From contig JANQAK010000003.1 in assembly GCA_024707075.1 (NCBI GenBank), positions 1,178,001 through 1,242,000 of the forward strand: a stretch of DNA of 64,000 nt, read 5' to 3'. The translations under genes and the position numbers were made by a program. Each line of letters begins with the position of its first letter. Within the stretch, counting starts at the first letter, position 1. This DNA is from Afipia sp. (lineage in GTDB: Bacteria; Pseudomonadota; Alphaproteobacteria; Rhizobiales; Xanthobacteraceae). Under the pieces are notes generated by a model. That model ran no database searches, was not told the DNA's origin, and saw nothing but the letters and a program-made list of their open reading frames with translations. Shown piece by piece: positions 20,550-29,124 of this stretch.

Positions 20550-21761
20550 TCAGTTCACGCCGAGCTTGAATTCGCCCTGCTTGATGATCGCAGGCGCAAG
20601 CACGACGGGCTTCTTGTTCTGGATCTGGAATACTGGCGGCTCGAGCGAATTGATCTGGCCGGTCGGGCCGAACTTCACCGGCCCCCAGAACGTCATCACG
20701 TCCATCTTGGCCAGTTCGTCGCGCACCTTGTCGCGATCCAGCGAACCCGCGCGCTCGATGGCCAACTGGAACAGCGCACCCGACACCGACGCGGAGGCCT
20801 GCGCGTAATCAGGCTCCGACTTGTACTTCTCGCGGAACAGCTTCACGTAGTTCGCCGTCGTGCCGAAAATGTCCTTGCCGGAATATTGCGCGGCCGGATG
20901 CCACCAGGCGGCGCTGGTGATGTTCTCGCCGCTCGCGCCAGCCGCATCGATGAACTCCTGATAGGCGGGGCCGGCGATCATCGAGACCACACTGGCCTTG
21001 ATCTGCTGGTCGGTCATCTGCTTGCGGACCAGCAGCAGGTCGTTGATGTAGCCGGTGACGAAGATCCACTGGGGTGCGAGCGACTTGATCTGCGACAACG
21101 TCGCCGAGTGGTCCAGCGTGTTGATGGCATATTTCTCGAAGTACACGACCTCGAGGCCGTTGGCCTTGGCCGATTTCTCCATCTCCTGCCCGATCGCCAG
21201 CGGGAACAGATCGTTGCGCGCCAAAATGGCGACCTTCTTCACGTCGGGCGCCTTCGCCTTGACGATCTGCGTCAGCGGCGTGGTCAGTGTGTCGTTCGGC
21301 GTGAAAGTGCCGAACAGATATTTATAGCCCTGATCGTAGACCTGCGATGACGATGCAGTCGCGGCGATCGTTGGCACCTTGTATTTCTCGGAAACGCTGC
21401 TGCCGGCCTTGGCCGCACCCGAACCGAATGGACCGAACAGAAAGTTGACGTTGTCTTGGGTGATCATCTGCTCGGTGGTCTGCACCGCGCGCGGCGTATT
21501 CGACTGATAGTCGGCGTAGACGATCTCGACCTTGTACTTCTTGCCGCCGACCGAGATGCCGCCAGCCTTGTTGGCCTGCTCGGCCCACAGATCGTATCCC
21601 TGCTGCTGCTTGACCGCTTCCGGCGCCAGCGGCCCCGTCAGCGGGAGCGGCGCTCCGAACTTGATGACATCCTGCGCCAGCGCCGCGGAGGCGGACAATC
21701 CAAAGCAGGCGGCGAGAACAAGCGAATTCAAGCGACGCAACATAAGCCGGGAACGAGCCAT
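20550..21761 (-). CDS. Periplasmic amino-acid/amide-binding protein of the first Liv transporter
   Basis: A 403-residue type I periplasmic binding protein (Peripla_BP_6/LivJ-like) with a Sec signal (SLVLAACFGLSASAALAQD, cleavage after ALA about residue 28). The mature chain starts VIKFGAPLPLTGPLAPEAV, followed by the FLFGPFGSGAAKA and FVTGYINDLLLVRKQ motifs of this family. A GGAG-containing ribosome site precedes ATG 21761. It is the first gene of the operon and is divergent from the LysR gene across 163 nt, so the LysR protein is the likely regulator. Confidence 0.9.
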   Translation of the reverse strand: MARSRLMLRRLNSLVLAACFGLSASAALAQDVIKFGAPLPLTGPLAPEAVKQQQGYDLWAEQANKAGGISVGGKKYKVEIVYADYQSNTPRAVQTTEQMITQDNVNFLFGPFGSGAAKAGSSVSEKYKVPTIAATASSSQVYDQGYKYLFGTFTPNDTLTTPLTQIVKAKAPDVKKVAILARNDLFPLAIGQEMEKSAKANGLEVVYFEKYAINTLDHSATLSQIKSLAPQWIFVTGYINDLLLVRKQMTDQQIKASVVSMIAGPAYQEFIDAAGASGENITSAAWWHPAAQYSGKDIFGTTANYVKLFREKYKSEPDYAQASASVSGALFQLAIERAGSLDRDKVRDELAKMDVMTFWGPVKFGPTGQINSLEPPVFQIQNKKPVVLAPAIIKQGEFKLGVN

Positions 21762-21852
21762 CTGGTTTCTCCATCAGGGACGAGAGCGTGACCTGCCGGA
21801 AAGCATGGCAAATTAAGGGATCGAATAAAAGCATTGAAATTCGAAGCCATCG

Positions 21853-21867
21853 TTCTAAAAATTAGAA
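21853..21867. promoter_or_regulatory. LysR-type T-N11-A inverted repeat
   Basis: TTCTAA-AAA-TTAGAA is a perfect 15-bp inverted repeat of the T-N11-A class, centred between the divergent Liv binding-protein gene (start 21761) and the LysR gene (start 21925). This is the expected place for the LysR recognition site that controls both directions. Binding is inferred from position and form. Confidence 0.6.
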
Positions 21868-21924
21868 CTCTATGCACGCCCTGCCGCGATTCCGGGCAAG
21901 CGGCTTGAGGACATGAGACCATGA

Positions 21925-22827
21925 ATGATTGAATCCACGGCCCTGCGGTATTTTCGCGAAGTCACGCTGCGCGGATCGATCAAGCGGGCGGCGGAATCGC
22001 TGAATATCGCGCCGAGCGCCATCAGCCGGCAGATGCAGGGCCTCGAAGACGAACTGGCGACCAAGCTGTTCGAGCGCGGCGCGCGCGGCATGAAACTGAC
22101 CGGCGCGGGACAGTTGCTCTATCGTTATGCAGTGGAGAGCGAGGACAAGCTCGACCGGATTCGCGCCCAGGTCGAGGAGTTCGACTCGCTGCAACGCGGC
22201 CACGTCAGGATCGCAACCGTCGAGGGCCTGCTTGCGAGCTTCGTGTCGGACTTCGTCGTCGACCTTTCAAAGGACTATCCCGGCATCTCGATCACGGTCA
22301 CGACGGCGGGCACCAGCGGCGTCGCCGAAATGGTCGGACGGCACGAAGTCGATCTTGGCCTCGTGTTCGGCCGCGCGCCACGGCGCGACCTGATTGAACT
22401 CGCACGGATGCGGCAATCGTTGTGTCTGATGGTCGCGCCGCATCATCCCATGGCGACGAAGGAATATTGCGCGGTGAAGGACCTCGCGGGCCTGCGCGTG
22501 ATCCTGCCCGATCCCTCGTTCGGCATCCGTCAGGAAATCGACCGCGCCTGTGCCAAGGCCAATGTCCAGCTCGATCTCTACAGCGAGACCAATTCGATCG
22601 CGTTCCTGCGCACCATCGCGATGAAGACCGACATCGGGACGTTTCTGCCGCGCGACTCGGCCATGCCCGAACTGATCGCGGGAACGCTGGTCGCGGTGCC
22701 GCTGCGCGACAAGCGTCTGGAAGCAACGCAGGTCACGCTGGTGCAACTGGCGACACGAAATACCACGCCGTCAGGCTCGCGGGTGGCACAGCTTCTCGTG
22801 GAAAAGATGAAGGATCGAAGGGGCTGA
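21925..22827 (+). CDS. LysR-family transcriptional regulator
   Basis: A 300-residue regulator with an N-terminal winged helix-turn-helix (LRYFREVTLRGSIKRAAESLNIAPSAISRQ, residues about 6-36) and a LysR substrate-binding domain beginning near GHVRIATVEGLLASF. ATG 21925 (MIESTALRYF) is used; an ATG in another frame lies at 21921. Being divergent from the first Liv operon, with an inverted repeat between them, it is the natural regulator of that operon. Its effector is unknown. Confidence 0.88.
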   Translation: MIESTALRYFREVTLRGSIKRAAESLNIAPSAISRQMQGLEDELATKLFERGARGMKLTGAGQLLYRYAVESEDKLDRIRAQVEEFDSLQRGHVRIATVEGLLASFVSDFVVDLSKDYPGISITVTTAGTSGVAEMVGRHEVDLGLVFGRAPRRDLIELARMRQSLCLMVAPHHPMATKEYCAVKDLAGLRVILPDPSFGIRQEIDRACAKANVQLDLYSETNSIAFLRTIAMKTDIGTFLPRDSAMPELIAGTLVAVPLRDKRLEATQVTLVQLATRNTTPSGSRVAQLLVEKMKDRRG

Positions 22828-22849
22828 TCGGAGTTCGCGCGGTGCACCA

Positions 22850-23653
22850 CTAAACCACGAACGAACGCTTCGGCTTCTTGTGCAGCGCCACGACATCGAC
22901 CGCATCGCTTGCGCTTGGATAGAGATCACGCACCATCGGATCGTGACCCGGGATGACGCGATCGGGATGACCCGCAAGATGCTCGACGGCTTTCCAGCCC
23001 TCCATCATGTCGCCGAGGTTGTAGACGATAGGGAATGGATTGCGGCGATGCATGTTGCCATAATAGTGCGAAGCGTCGGACGCTATCACCACGGGTCCGC
23101 GTTCGGTGTTGACCCGCACCACTTGCAGACCGTCGGAATGACCTCCGACATGATGCAGCGTTACCCCCGACGCAATCTCACCGTCGCCATTGTGGAACAC
23201 GACGCGGTCGCTGAATACATGACGCACCATCAGCGTCACGTCCTCGGCGGAGAACGGATGGCGCAGCAGGCCGTGGCACATGCAACGCCCGGTGGCGTAG
23301 CTCATCTCGCGATCCTGCAAATGAAATCTTGCGTTGGGGAAGCGGTCAAGATTACCGGCATGGTCGTAATGCAGATGCGTGATGACCACATCGCGAATAC
23401 TGTCAGGCCGCACGCCAAACCGCTCGAGGGCATCGGCGGGATTGATCGTCAACGTCCGCGACCGTTCAAGCGCGGCCGCGCCGTTGAAGCCGGTATCGAC
23501 CAGAATATCGCCGCTTTTACCTCGGATGAGCCAGACGAAGTAATCAAGATCGGTGCCTTCGTTGTGTATATCGGGCGTCAGATAGTTCTGATGCGGCTGG
23601 CGACCCGTCATTGTCGCGTAGCGAATGGCGTAGATCTCGTACTGGTCGTTCAT
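22850..23653 (-). CDS. Metallo-beta-lactamase-fold lactonase-like hydrolase (AHL lactonase family)
   Basis: A 267-residue MBL-fold enzyme with the zinc motif HxHxDH at His93-Leu-His95-Tyr-Asp97-His98, a downstream HHVGGHSDG histidine and SDASHYYGN. These are features of the AiiA-like N-acyl homoserine lactonase family. The ATG at 23653 (MNDQYEIYAI) has a strong GGGAGGT ribosome site and is preferred over the longer frame to 23767. It is the last gene of the GntR-led operon, 10 nt after the alpha/beta hydrolase. In that context hydrolysis of a catabolic lactone is as likely as quorum quenching. Confidence 0.82.
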   Translation of the reverse strand: MNDQYEIYAIRYATMTGRQPHQNYLTPDIHNEGTDLDYFVWLIRGKSGDILVDTGFNGAAALERSRTLTINPADALERFGVRPDSIRDVVITHLHYDHAGNLDRFPNARFHLQDREMSYATGRCMCHGLLRHPFSAEDVTLMVRHVFSDRVVFHNGDGEIASGVTLHHVGGHSDGLQVVRVNTERGPVVIASDASHYYGNMHRRNPFPIVYNLGDMMEGWKAVEHLAGHPDRVIPGHDPMVRDLYPSASDAVDVVALHKKPKRSFVV

Positions 23654-23663
23654 TTGACCTCCC

Positions 23664-24914
23664 TCACCGCTTCGCGGGCGTGCGCAGCAAAACATGATCG
23701 AGCGCCGACAGCAGATATTCGCGGAAGAGATCCGGATTCTCGCACATCGGGAAATGGCCGAGACCACGCATCTCCTCGAAATAAGCCCCTGGAATCAGCC
23801 CGGCGAGCGTCCGGCCGTCGGCCGGCGTCGCCGAATAATCATAATCTCCCGACAGCAAAGCCACCGGCGTCGTTTCCGCATCGATCTTCGCGGCGATAAC
23901 AGCGCCGTCGAACTCGTCCGAGTAGAACGCGAGATCTCCACCGTAGATTCCCGGAGCGCCCTGGCTGTAGATCCATGCGGCCCGGCGGCGATAGCTTTCG
24001 GGACTTTGCGGACTCATCAGGCCGCGAACGTAGCTCGCATTGTGAAGCGAGCCATGCACGGCGGCATGATGCTGAAACGGATTGCGCCGGCCCTTTGACC
24101 GCAGCGGCGGCTCGACGGCAACGATCCCGCGCAGCAGATCCGGATGCTCTGCCGCGAGTACCAGCGCCATCGCCGCGCCCATCGATCCGCCGACGACAAT
24201 GGCGGGTTCACCGACGACATCCTTGAGAATAGCAGCGCACCATTCGCGATAGGTCGTGAGATCGAGTTTGTAATCTCCGCCATCCCACGTCGCGGGCGGC
24301 ATCGAGCGCCCATGAAACGGAAGATCAGGCCCGATCATCCTGAATCGTTCCGCGAGGGCGATATCGCTGAGTTGCGCCTGAAACTGGCGGGAGTCCGCGC
24401 CCGCCGTGTGAAGGAACACGACGGGCACACCCTGCCCCGCGCTTTCGACAAAAATGTCATATGCTGTGCCGCGTACATTGATCTGGGCCCATCGCCCCTC
24501 GATCTGCGACAACCGGCGCGACGGCGCAACCAACGCAATCTGCGGCGCTTGAACGACCCGCTCGATCAGCCGTTCGAGAACAGGCCTCGCCTGCGCAAGC
24601 ACAAGCGGATCGGCATCGACTGAGAACTCCGGATTGACCAGATCGAGCGCCGTAAACGAATGAAACGTCGGCGGCGGCGGATTTTGCAGCACCTTAATCC
24701 AAGCGGAAGCCGGTGCAGAGAGTCTGATCGATGGAAGTGCGCGCGCATTTCCAAACCCGAAACACCCATTCTCAAAGACGAGAGCAAGATCGCTGCCATC
24801 AATGCGCAAGGTGAGGTTTATTTGCAGAGCCGGTCCGAGCCGAACAAACTCCGGGTCGCGCAGCGCCAGCGACAGGCGCTCGCGCAATCGCTCGGCCACC
24901 GGCGCGGCGGACAC
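23664..24914 (-). CDS. Fusion of SCP2-like domain with alpha/beta hydrolase
   Basis: A 416-residue protein. Residues about 1-115 resemble an SCP2-type lipid/acyl-binding domain (LTLRIDGSDLALVFENGCFGFG). From about 140 a classical alpha/beta hydrolase follows: oxyanion segment VVFLHTAGADSRQF, nucleophile elbow VGGSMGAAMAL with Ser as nucleophile, acid region LLSGDYDYSATP and terminal His in LGHFPMCENP. It starts 2 nt after the dehydrogenase stop, so it is operonic. The catalytic parts resemble enol-lactone or meta-cleavage hydrolases, but the substrate is unknown. The N-terminal fusion suggests a hydrophobic or acyl-linked substrate. Confidence 0.78.
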   Translation of the reverse strand: MSAAPVAERLRERLSLALRDPEFVRLGPALQINLTLRIDGSDLALVFENGCFGFGNARALPSIRLSAPASAWIKVLQNPPPPTFHSFTALDLVNPEFSVDADPLVLAQARPVLERLIERVVQAPQIALVAPSRRLSQIEGRWAQINVRGTAYDIFVESAGQGVPVVFLHTAGADSRQFQAQLSDIALAERFRMIGPDLPFHGRSMPPATWDGGDYKLDLTTYREWCAAILKDVVGEPAIVVGGSMGAAMALVLAAEHPDLLRGIVAVEPPLRSKGRRNPFQHHAAVHGSLHNASYVRGLMSPQSPESYRRRAAWIYSQGAPGIYGGDLAFYSDEFDGAVIAAKIDAETTPVALLSGDYDYSATPADGRTLAGLIPGAYFEEMRGLGHFPMCENPDLFREYLLSALDHVLLRTPAKR

Positions 24915-24916
24915 GT

Positions 24917-25819
24917 TTATCGATCTCCGGCTTCGGCTTCGATGAAACGATAGATCGCCGTGTGATCCGCACCCTTATCGAGGGATTCCCTCGCGCTTTC
25001 CCACAACTTCGCGATGGTTTCGGCATTCGATGGATCGACGCCGACGATTTTCGACAGGTCGGCGGCGATGCGCAGGTCTTTCGCCATCAAGGCCAGCGAA
25101 AAGCCGGAGGCAAAGCTCTCCGAGATCACGAACTGCTTCATCTTGACGTCGGTCGAGTTGTTCTTGCCGGTAGACGCGTTGAGGACGTCGATAATCGTGT
25201 CAGGCGCGAGACCGAAGCGCCGGCCGATCAGCAGCGCCTCGCAGGCAGCGACGAGACCCGCCGCCGACACGTAGTTGTTGAGCGCCTTCATGGCGTGACC
25301 CGAGCCGAGCGGGCCGGTCGCGAACACTGACTTCGCCATCGCTTGCAGCACGGGGCGCGCGCGTTCGACAAGCGCGGCATCGCCACCCGCCATGATCGAG
25401 AGTGTACCGTCCACAGCGCGCCTCACTCCGCCGGATACCGGCGCGTCGATCAAGCCGATGCCCTGCTCGGCCAGCGCCTTACCAAGCGACTGGGTATCGA
25501 CCGGCACCGACGAACTCATGTCGATGATGAGCGCGTCTTTCGCGAGGACGCTTGCGACACCGTTCGGGCCGAGCACGGCTTCGCACACAACCTTGCTGTC
25601 AGGCAGCATGGTGATGAGCACTGATACGCCTGCCGCAGCTTCCTGTCCGGTGGCGAAAGCCTTGCCGCCGGCGGCGACAAGCGCTTCACGCGCCGCCGCG
25701 GCCGGATCGGCGCCACGGACCGCGAAACCCGCAGCGATGCAACGCTTGGCCATCGGCAGACCCATCTGCCCAAGGCCGACGAAAACAACCACGTCGGGTG
25801 GCGTTACAATCTTAGTCAA
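24917..25819 (-). CDS. 3-hydroxyisobutyrate dehydrogenase-family NAD(P)-dependent oxidoreductase
   Basis: A 300-residue beta-hydroxyacid dehydrogenase family protein. It has Rossmann motif VVFVGLGQMGLPMAKR, substrate-binding block DAPVSGGVRRAVDGTLSIMAGG and catalytic Lys region GSGHAMKALNNYV. The TTG start at 25819 (MTKIVTPPDV) overlaps the upstream decarboxylase stop by 8 nt and gives the usual family length. The longer frame to 25894 begins inside the neighbouring gene and is rejected. It probably oxidises a 3-hydroxy acid formed by the operon's hydrolases. Confidence 0.85.
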   Translation of the reverse strand: MTKIVTPPDVVVFVGLGQMGLPMAKRCIAAGFAVRGADPAAAAREALVAAGGKAFATGQEAAAGVSVLITMLPDSKVVCEAVLGPNGVASVLAKDALIIDMSSSVPVDTQSLGKALAEQGIGLIDAPVSGGVRRAVDGTLSIMAGGDAALVERARPVLQAMAKSVFATGPLGSGHAMKALNNYVSAAGLVAACEALLIGRRFGLAPDTIIDVLNASTGKNNSTDVKMKQFVISESFASGFSLALMAKDLRIAADLSKIVGVDPSNAETIAKLWESARESLDKGADHTAIYRFIEAEAGDR

Positions 25820-26207
25820 TGCCCATATCCTTGAATGCTTCGCGCGCGAGTCGGAAACTGTCGATGCCGGCGGGTATCCCGCAATAGCAGGCAATCTGCA
25901 AGAAGATCTCTTTCAGCTCGTCCTTGGTGAGGCCGTTCTGAATCGCGCCGCGAATGTGCAGCTTCAGTTCATGCGGCCTGTTCAGCGCGGCGATCATGCC
26001 GAGATTGAGAATGCTGCGGCTGCGCCGGTCCAGCCCCGGCCGGTTCCAGATCTCGTCCCAGCAATATTCCGTGCTGAGCTGCTGCATCGGCCAACTGAAA
26101 TCGTCGGCGCTGGCCAGCGACTTCTCGACATACTCCGTGCCCAGCACCGCAGTCCGGGTCTTGAGGCCTTTTTCAAACTTTTCCGAGCGAGGACGCTTTG
26201 CGGACAT
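25812..26207 (-). CDS. Carboxymuconolactone decarboxylase-family protein
   Basis: A 131-residue all-helical protein of the AhpD/CMD superfamily, close to PcaC-type gamma-carboxymuconolactone decarboxylase: WNRPGLDRRSRSILNLGMIAALNRPHELKLHIRGA and a C-terminal LLQ-like LQIACYCGIPAGIDSFRLA. Its start overlaps the GntR gene end by 35 nt. With lactonase- and hydrolase-like partners it suggests an aromatic ring-cleavage or lactone branch, although the peroxidase-type AhpD activity cannot be excluded from sequence alone. Confidence 0.85.
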   Translation of the reverse strand: MSAKRPRSEKFEKGLKTRTAVLGTEYVEKSLASADDFSWPMQQLSTEYCWDEIWNRPGLDRRSRSILNLGMIAALNRPHELKLHIRGAIQNGLTKDELKEIFLQIACYCGIPAGIDSFRLAREAFKDMGID

Positions 26208-26904
26208 TCAGGGTCTCCTTTTTTGATTCTTTTTCGAGTTCCGACAACACCGCGAGCGCAACCGTGGATGCAGTGTGAATATGATCGATGCAGGCTTTCT
26301 CTGCGCCTGCGGCGTCGCCCGCGGCAATCAGATCGGCGATATTGCGGATTTCGTTGAGGCTCTTCTGAAGCCGGCCCGGATGCGTCATCGACGTCGCGCG
26401 CAGCATGGTGACGCGGTTGTGCAGATTGGTGAGCATCTGCTGGATGAAGACGTTGCCGCATCCCCGCATCAGCGCGTCGTAGAAGCGGGTCTTCGCCTTG
26501 ATCAGTGCCTCGCGGTTGCCGGCTTTCGCCGCCACTTCGAGTTCGCCGACGGATTGGAACATCTGCGCCAGCGGCTCCGCCGGACGGCGTTCCGCGAATG
26601 CGCGTCCCGCCGCGCCTTCCAGAAGCGCACGGACCGCATAAAGTTGCCGCGCCTCTTCGACCGAAACCCGCGTCACCACCGGGCCGCGATGCGGCACCGA
26701 GGTGATGAGACCCTCTGCCTCAAGTTGTCGCACCGCCTCGCGGATGGACGTGCGGCCGACGCCGGTCAGTTCGCACAACTCGCGTTCGATCAGTCGCTGC
26801 CCCGGCTTGAAAACGCCCGCCGATATGGCGCTGCGGAGCTTGTCCTCCACGCGCATGCGCAGAGTGATCGCTTCGCGGCTGACATTCATGTCCAGATCGT
26901 TCAT
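26173..26904 (-). CDS. GntR-family transcriptional regulator (FCD/FadR subfamily)
   Basis: A 243-residue regulator with N-terminal winged helix (AGVFKPGQRLIERELCELTGVGRTSIREAVRQLEAEGLI) and an all-helical FCD effector domain with metal-ligand-like residues (His at KACIDHIHTAS and Asp/His upstream). ATG 26904 (MNDLDMNVSRE) is chosen over a TTG at 26931 because the longer version would place the consensus GntR operator inside its own coding sequence. No start has a good ribosome site. It leads the catabolic operon and faces the second Liv operon, so it likely controls both. Confidence 0.85.
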   Translation of the reverse strand: MNDLDMNVSREAITLRMRVEDKLRSAISAGVFKPGQRLIERELCELTGVGRTSIREAVRQLEAEGLITSVPHRGPVVTRVSVEEARQLYAVRALLEGAAGRAFAERRPAEPLAQMFQSVGELEVAAKAGNREALIKAKTRFYDALMRGCGNVFIQQMLTNLHNRVTMLRATSMTHPGRLQKSLNEIRNIADLIAAGDAAGAEKACIDHIHTASTVALAVLSELEKESKKETLNVRKASSLGKV

Positions 26905-26920
26905 GGCGCCATCATCAATC

Positions 26921-26936
26921 TTGTCAGACAATCTGT
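26921..26936. promoter_or_regulatory. FCD-GntR operator
   Basis: TTGTCAGACAA (26921-26931) is a perfect palindrome matching the FCD-GntR consensus TNGTNNNACNA. It overlaps a second inverted repeat, GACA-ATC-TGTC (26926-26936). Both lie between the GntR start and the Liv binding-protein start at 27009, which is the expected site for autoregulation and control of the divergent transporter. Confidence 0.7.
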
Positions 26937-27008
26937 CAATCTGCTTGACTGAGGCAAATGTTCCGTGAAGACTGGCAGCAACAAAACAAAAGCGATCAGG
27001 GAGGTCTC

Positions 27009-28245
27009 ATGAGTGCAGATATGAAGAAGGCCCGCACGGGCTCGAACGGTTTCACCCGCCGGACGCTACTGGCGTCCACAGCCGGACTCGCAATGGCTTC
27101 CGGCATGTCGCGCTTTGCCGGCGCGCAAACAAAGACCGTCAATATCGGCGCGATCCTGCCGCTGTCGGGTGCCAATGCGCAGTTCGGCATCAATTCACGC
27201 AACGCGATCGAGCTTGTGGTCGATGAGATCAATGCCGCCGGCGGTATCAAGGCTCTGGGCGGAGCCAAGTTCAACCTCATCGTCGCCGACGCGACATCGA
27301 CGCCGACCACGGCAGCCACGGTTGCACAGCGCCTGGTTTCGCAGAACGAAGTTGTCGCCGTGTTTGGATGTTTCGCGTCCGCCCTCACGCTTGCCGTGTC
27401 GGAAGTCACGGAGCGCGCGGGCATCCCGCTGTTTACGCAATCCTTCTCCGATCAGCTGACCGGCCGCGGCTTCGAGAACATCTTCCAGGTCGTCGCCAAG
27501 GGATCTGTGATCGGCAAGGCACAGCTTGACGGCTGCATCGACATTGCCAAGGCCTCGGGCCAGAGATCTCGAGCGTGTCGCGATCATGTTCGAAGATACG
27601 GCTTACGGCACATCGCAGGCCGGAGGATTGCGCAATGGCGCGAAGGCGGCCGGTATCGAGATCGTCATGGACGAAGGCTACCCGCTCGGCATCACCGACG
27701 TCACGCCACTGATCAACAAGCTGCGTGCCTCGAACGCGCAGGCGGTGTTTCCGGTCTCGTACCTGAACGACAGCTTGCAGATCGTGCGCAGCATGCGCCA
27801 GCAGAAGATCGATATTCCAACCATCGGCGGCGCGGCCGGTTACATCATTCCGGATTTCGAGAAGGGCCTCGGTCCGTTCGCCGAGAACGTGTTCTCGATA
27901 ACCCCCGCGCCTTACGATCTCGCGCCGGAACTGACGGAGCGTTTCCGCAAGCGTTACGGCTACTTCATGGTGCACGAAGCCGTCGAATTCGCCGCGACCG
28001 TCGACGTTCTCGCGCAGGCGCTGGAAATGACCAAATCCACCAACCTCGATGCGCTGCGCAAGGTTCTTCACGGAACCAAGTTCACCGGCGGCTGGTGCAA
28101 GGCCATGACCGGCGGCGCGGTCGAGTTCGACAAGACCGGTCTGAACGTGCTCTCGGTCCCCGTCATGAACCAGTGGCGCGGCAAGGAACTGGTGACGGTA
28201 TGGCCGGACGCCTTTGCCAAGGCAAAGCCTGTCTGGAAAACCTGA
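27009..28245 (+). CDS. Periplasmic substrate-binding protein of the second Liv transporter, interrupted by a 1-base insertion
   Basis: A type I periplasmic binding protein, 411 residues after correction. ATG 27009 (MSADMKKART) follows a GGGAGG ribosome site. The export signal has a twin-arginine look (GFTRRTLLASTAGLAMASG...), and the mature chain begins TKTVNIGAILPLSGANAQFG. The frame breaks near 27560: the first part ends ...DIAKASGQ, and one base later it resumes DLERVAIMFEDTAYGTSQ. Removing one base restores the whole family sequence to TGA 28245. It is the first gene of the Liv operon divergent from the GntR regulator. If the break were real, the importer would lack its receptor. Confidence 0.87.
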
Positions 28246-28263
28246 CGTAAAGCCGCAACACAG

Positions 28264-29124
28264 ATGTCTTTTATTCAGGCCCTGATCGACGGGGTGATGA
28301 TCGGCGGCGTTTACGCCATGATTTCCATCGGTCTTACGCTGGTTTTCGGCGTGATGGGAATCGTGAACTTCGCTCATGCCGAGTTTCTGATGCTCGGCAT
28401 GTTCGTCGCGTATTACGCGTGGGCCTGGCTTGGATTGGACCCGATCCTCGCCGCACCGCTGTCATTCGTCCTGGTGTTCGGCCTCGGCTGCATTCTTCAG
28501 CGGCTCCTGTTCCGGCGCATCATGCGCGCGCCGGAAATCTCACAGGTCTTTCTCACGGTCGGGTTGCTGATCGTTCTGGAGAACGCGGCGCTGCTGATGT
28601 TCGGATCGAACTACCGGTCGGTGAGCACGTCCTACCAGACGTCGTCGCTAAGCCTCGGACCGCTGTTCATCAACGTGCCGTATCTGTTCGCGTTTCTGAT
28701 GTCGATGGTCTGCGGCCTCGCGCTCTGGCTATTCCTGCGCACAAGCTGGTTCGGCCGCGCCATGCGCGCGACCGCGCAGGACCCGATGGCCTCCACGCTG
28801 ATGGGCATCGATACCGGCCGCATGCACATGGTGGCGTTCGGACTTGGCGTCGGGCTGACCGCATTCGGCGGCGCGGTGATCCTGCCTTATCTCACGGCAT
28901 CGCCAACAGTCGGCGGCCAGTTCGTGATCCTGATGTTTACGGTCGTCGTACTGGGTGGTCTCGGCTCCGTCGCAGGCGCGGTGGCCGGCGGGCTCGCCGT
29001 GGGCGTCATCCAGTCGCTTTCGGCGCTCGCGTTTCCCATTCAACTTCAGAATCTCGTTCTGTTCGTCGTCTTCATCGCCGTGCTCGTGGTCCGCCCGCAA
29101 GGGTTGCTCGGAGATGTGAAGTGA
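28264..29124 (+). CDS. livH: Liv-type ABC transporter permease LivH (second system)
   Basis: A 286-residue inner-membrane permease with LivH landmarks: MIGGVYAMISIGLTLVFGVMGIVNFAHAEF, a central GIDTGRMHMVAFGLGVGLTAFGG, and VVLGGLGSVAGAVAGGLAVG. It starts 18 nt after the binding-protein stop and overlaps livM at GTGA, so it belongs to a tight operon. Substrate is probably an intermediate of, or input to, the divergent lactone/aromatic-type catabolic operon; this is inference from gene context. Confidence 0.93.
   Translation: MSFIQALIDGVMIGGVYAMISIGLTLVFGVMGIVNFAHAEFLMLGMFVAYYAWAWLGLDPILAAPLSFVLVFGLGCILQRLLFRRIMRAPEISQVFLTVGLLIVLENAALLMFGSNYRSVSTSYQTSSLSLGPLFINVPYLFAFLMSMVCGLALWLFLRTSWFGRAMRATAQDPMASTLMGIDTGRMHMVAFGLGVGLTAFGGAVILPYLTASPTVGGQFVILMFTVVVLGGLGSVAGAVAGGLAVGVIQSLSALAFPIQLQNLVLFVVFIAVLVVRPQGLLGDVK

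Noticed and set aside
19680-21350. Long + strand ORF of 556 codons
   Set aside because: Antisense shadow of livH and the binding-protein gene; Arg/Gln/Asp-rich, no domain, while the opposite strand has clear families.
28419-29120. Upstream extension of the second livM to 28419
   Set aside because: Overlaps livH in another frame and is Arg-rich; GTG 29121 gives the family N-terminus and a GTGA overlap.
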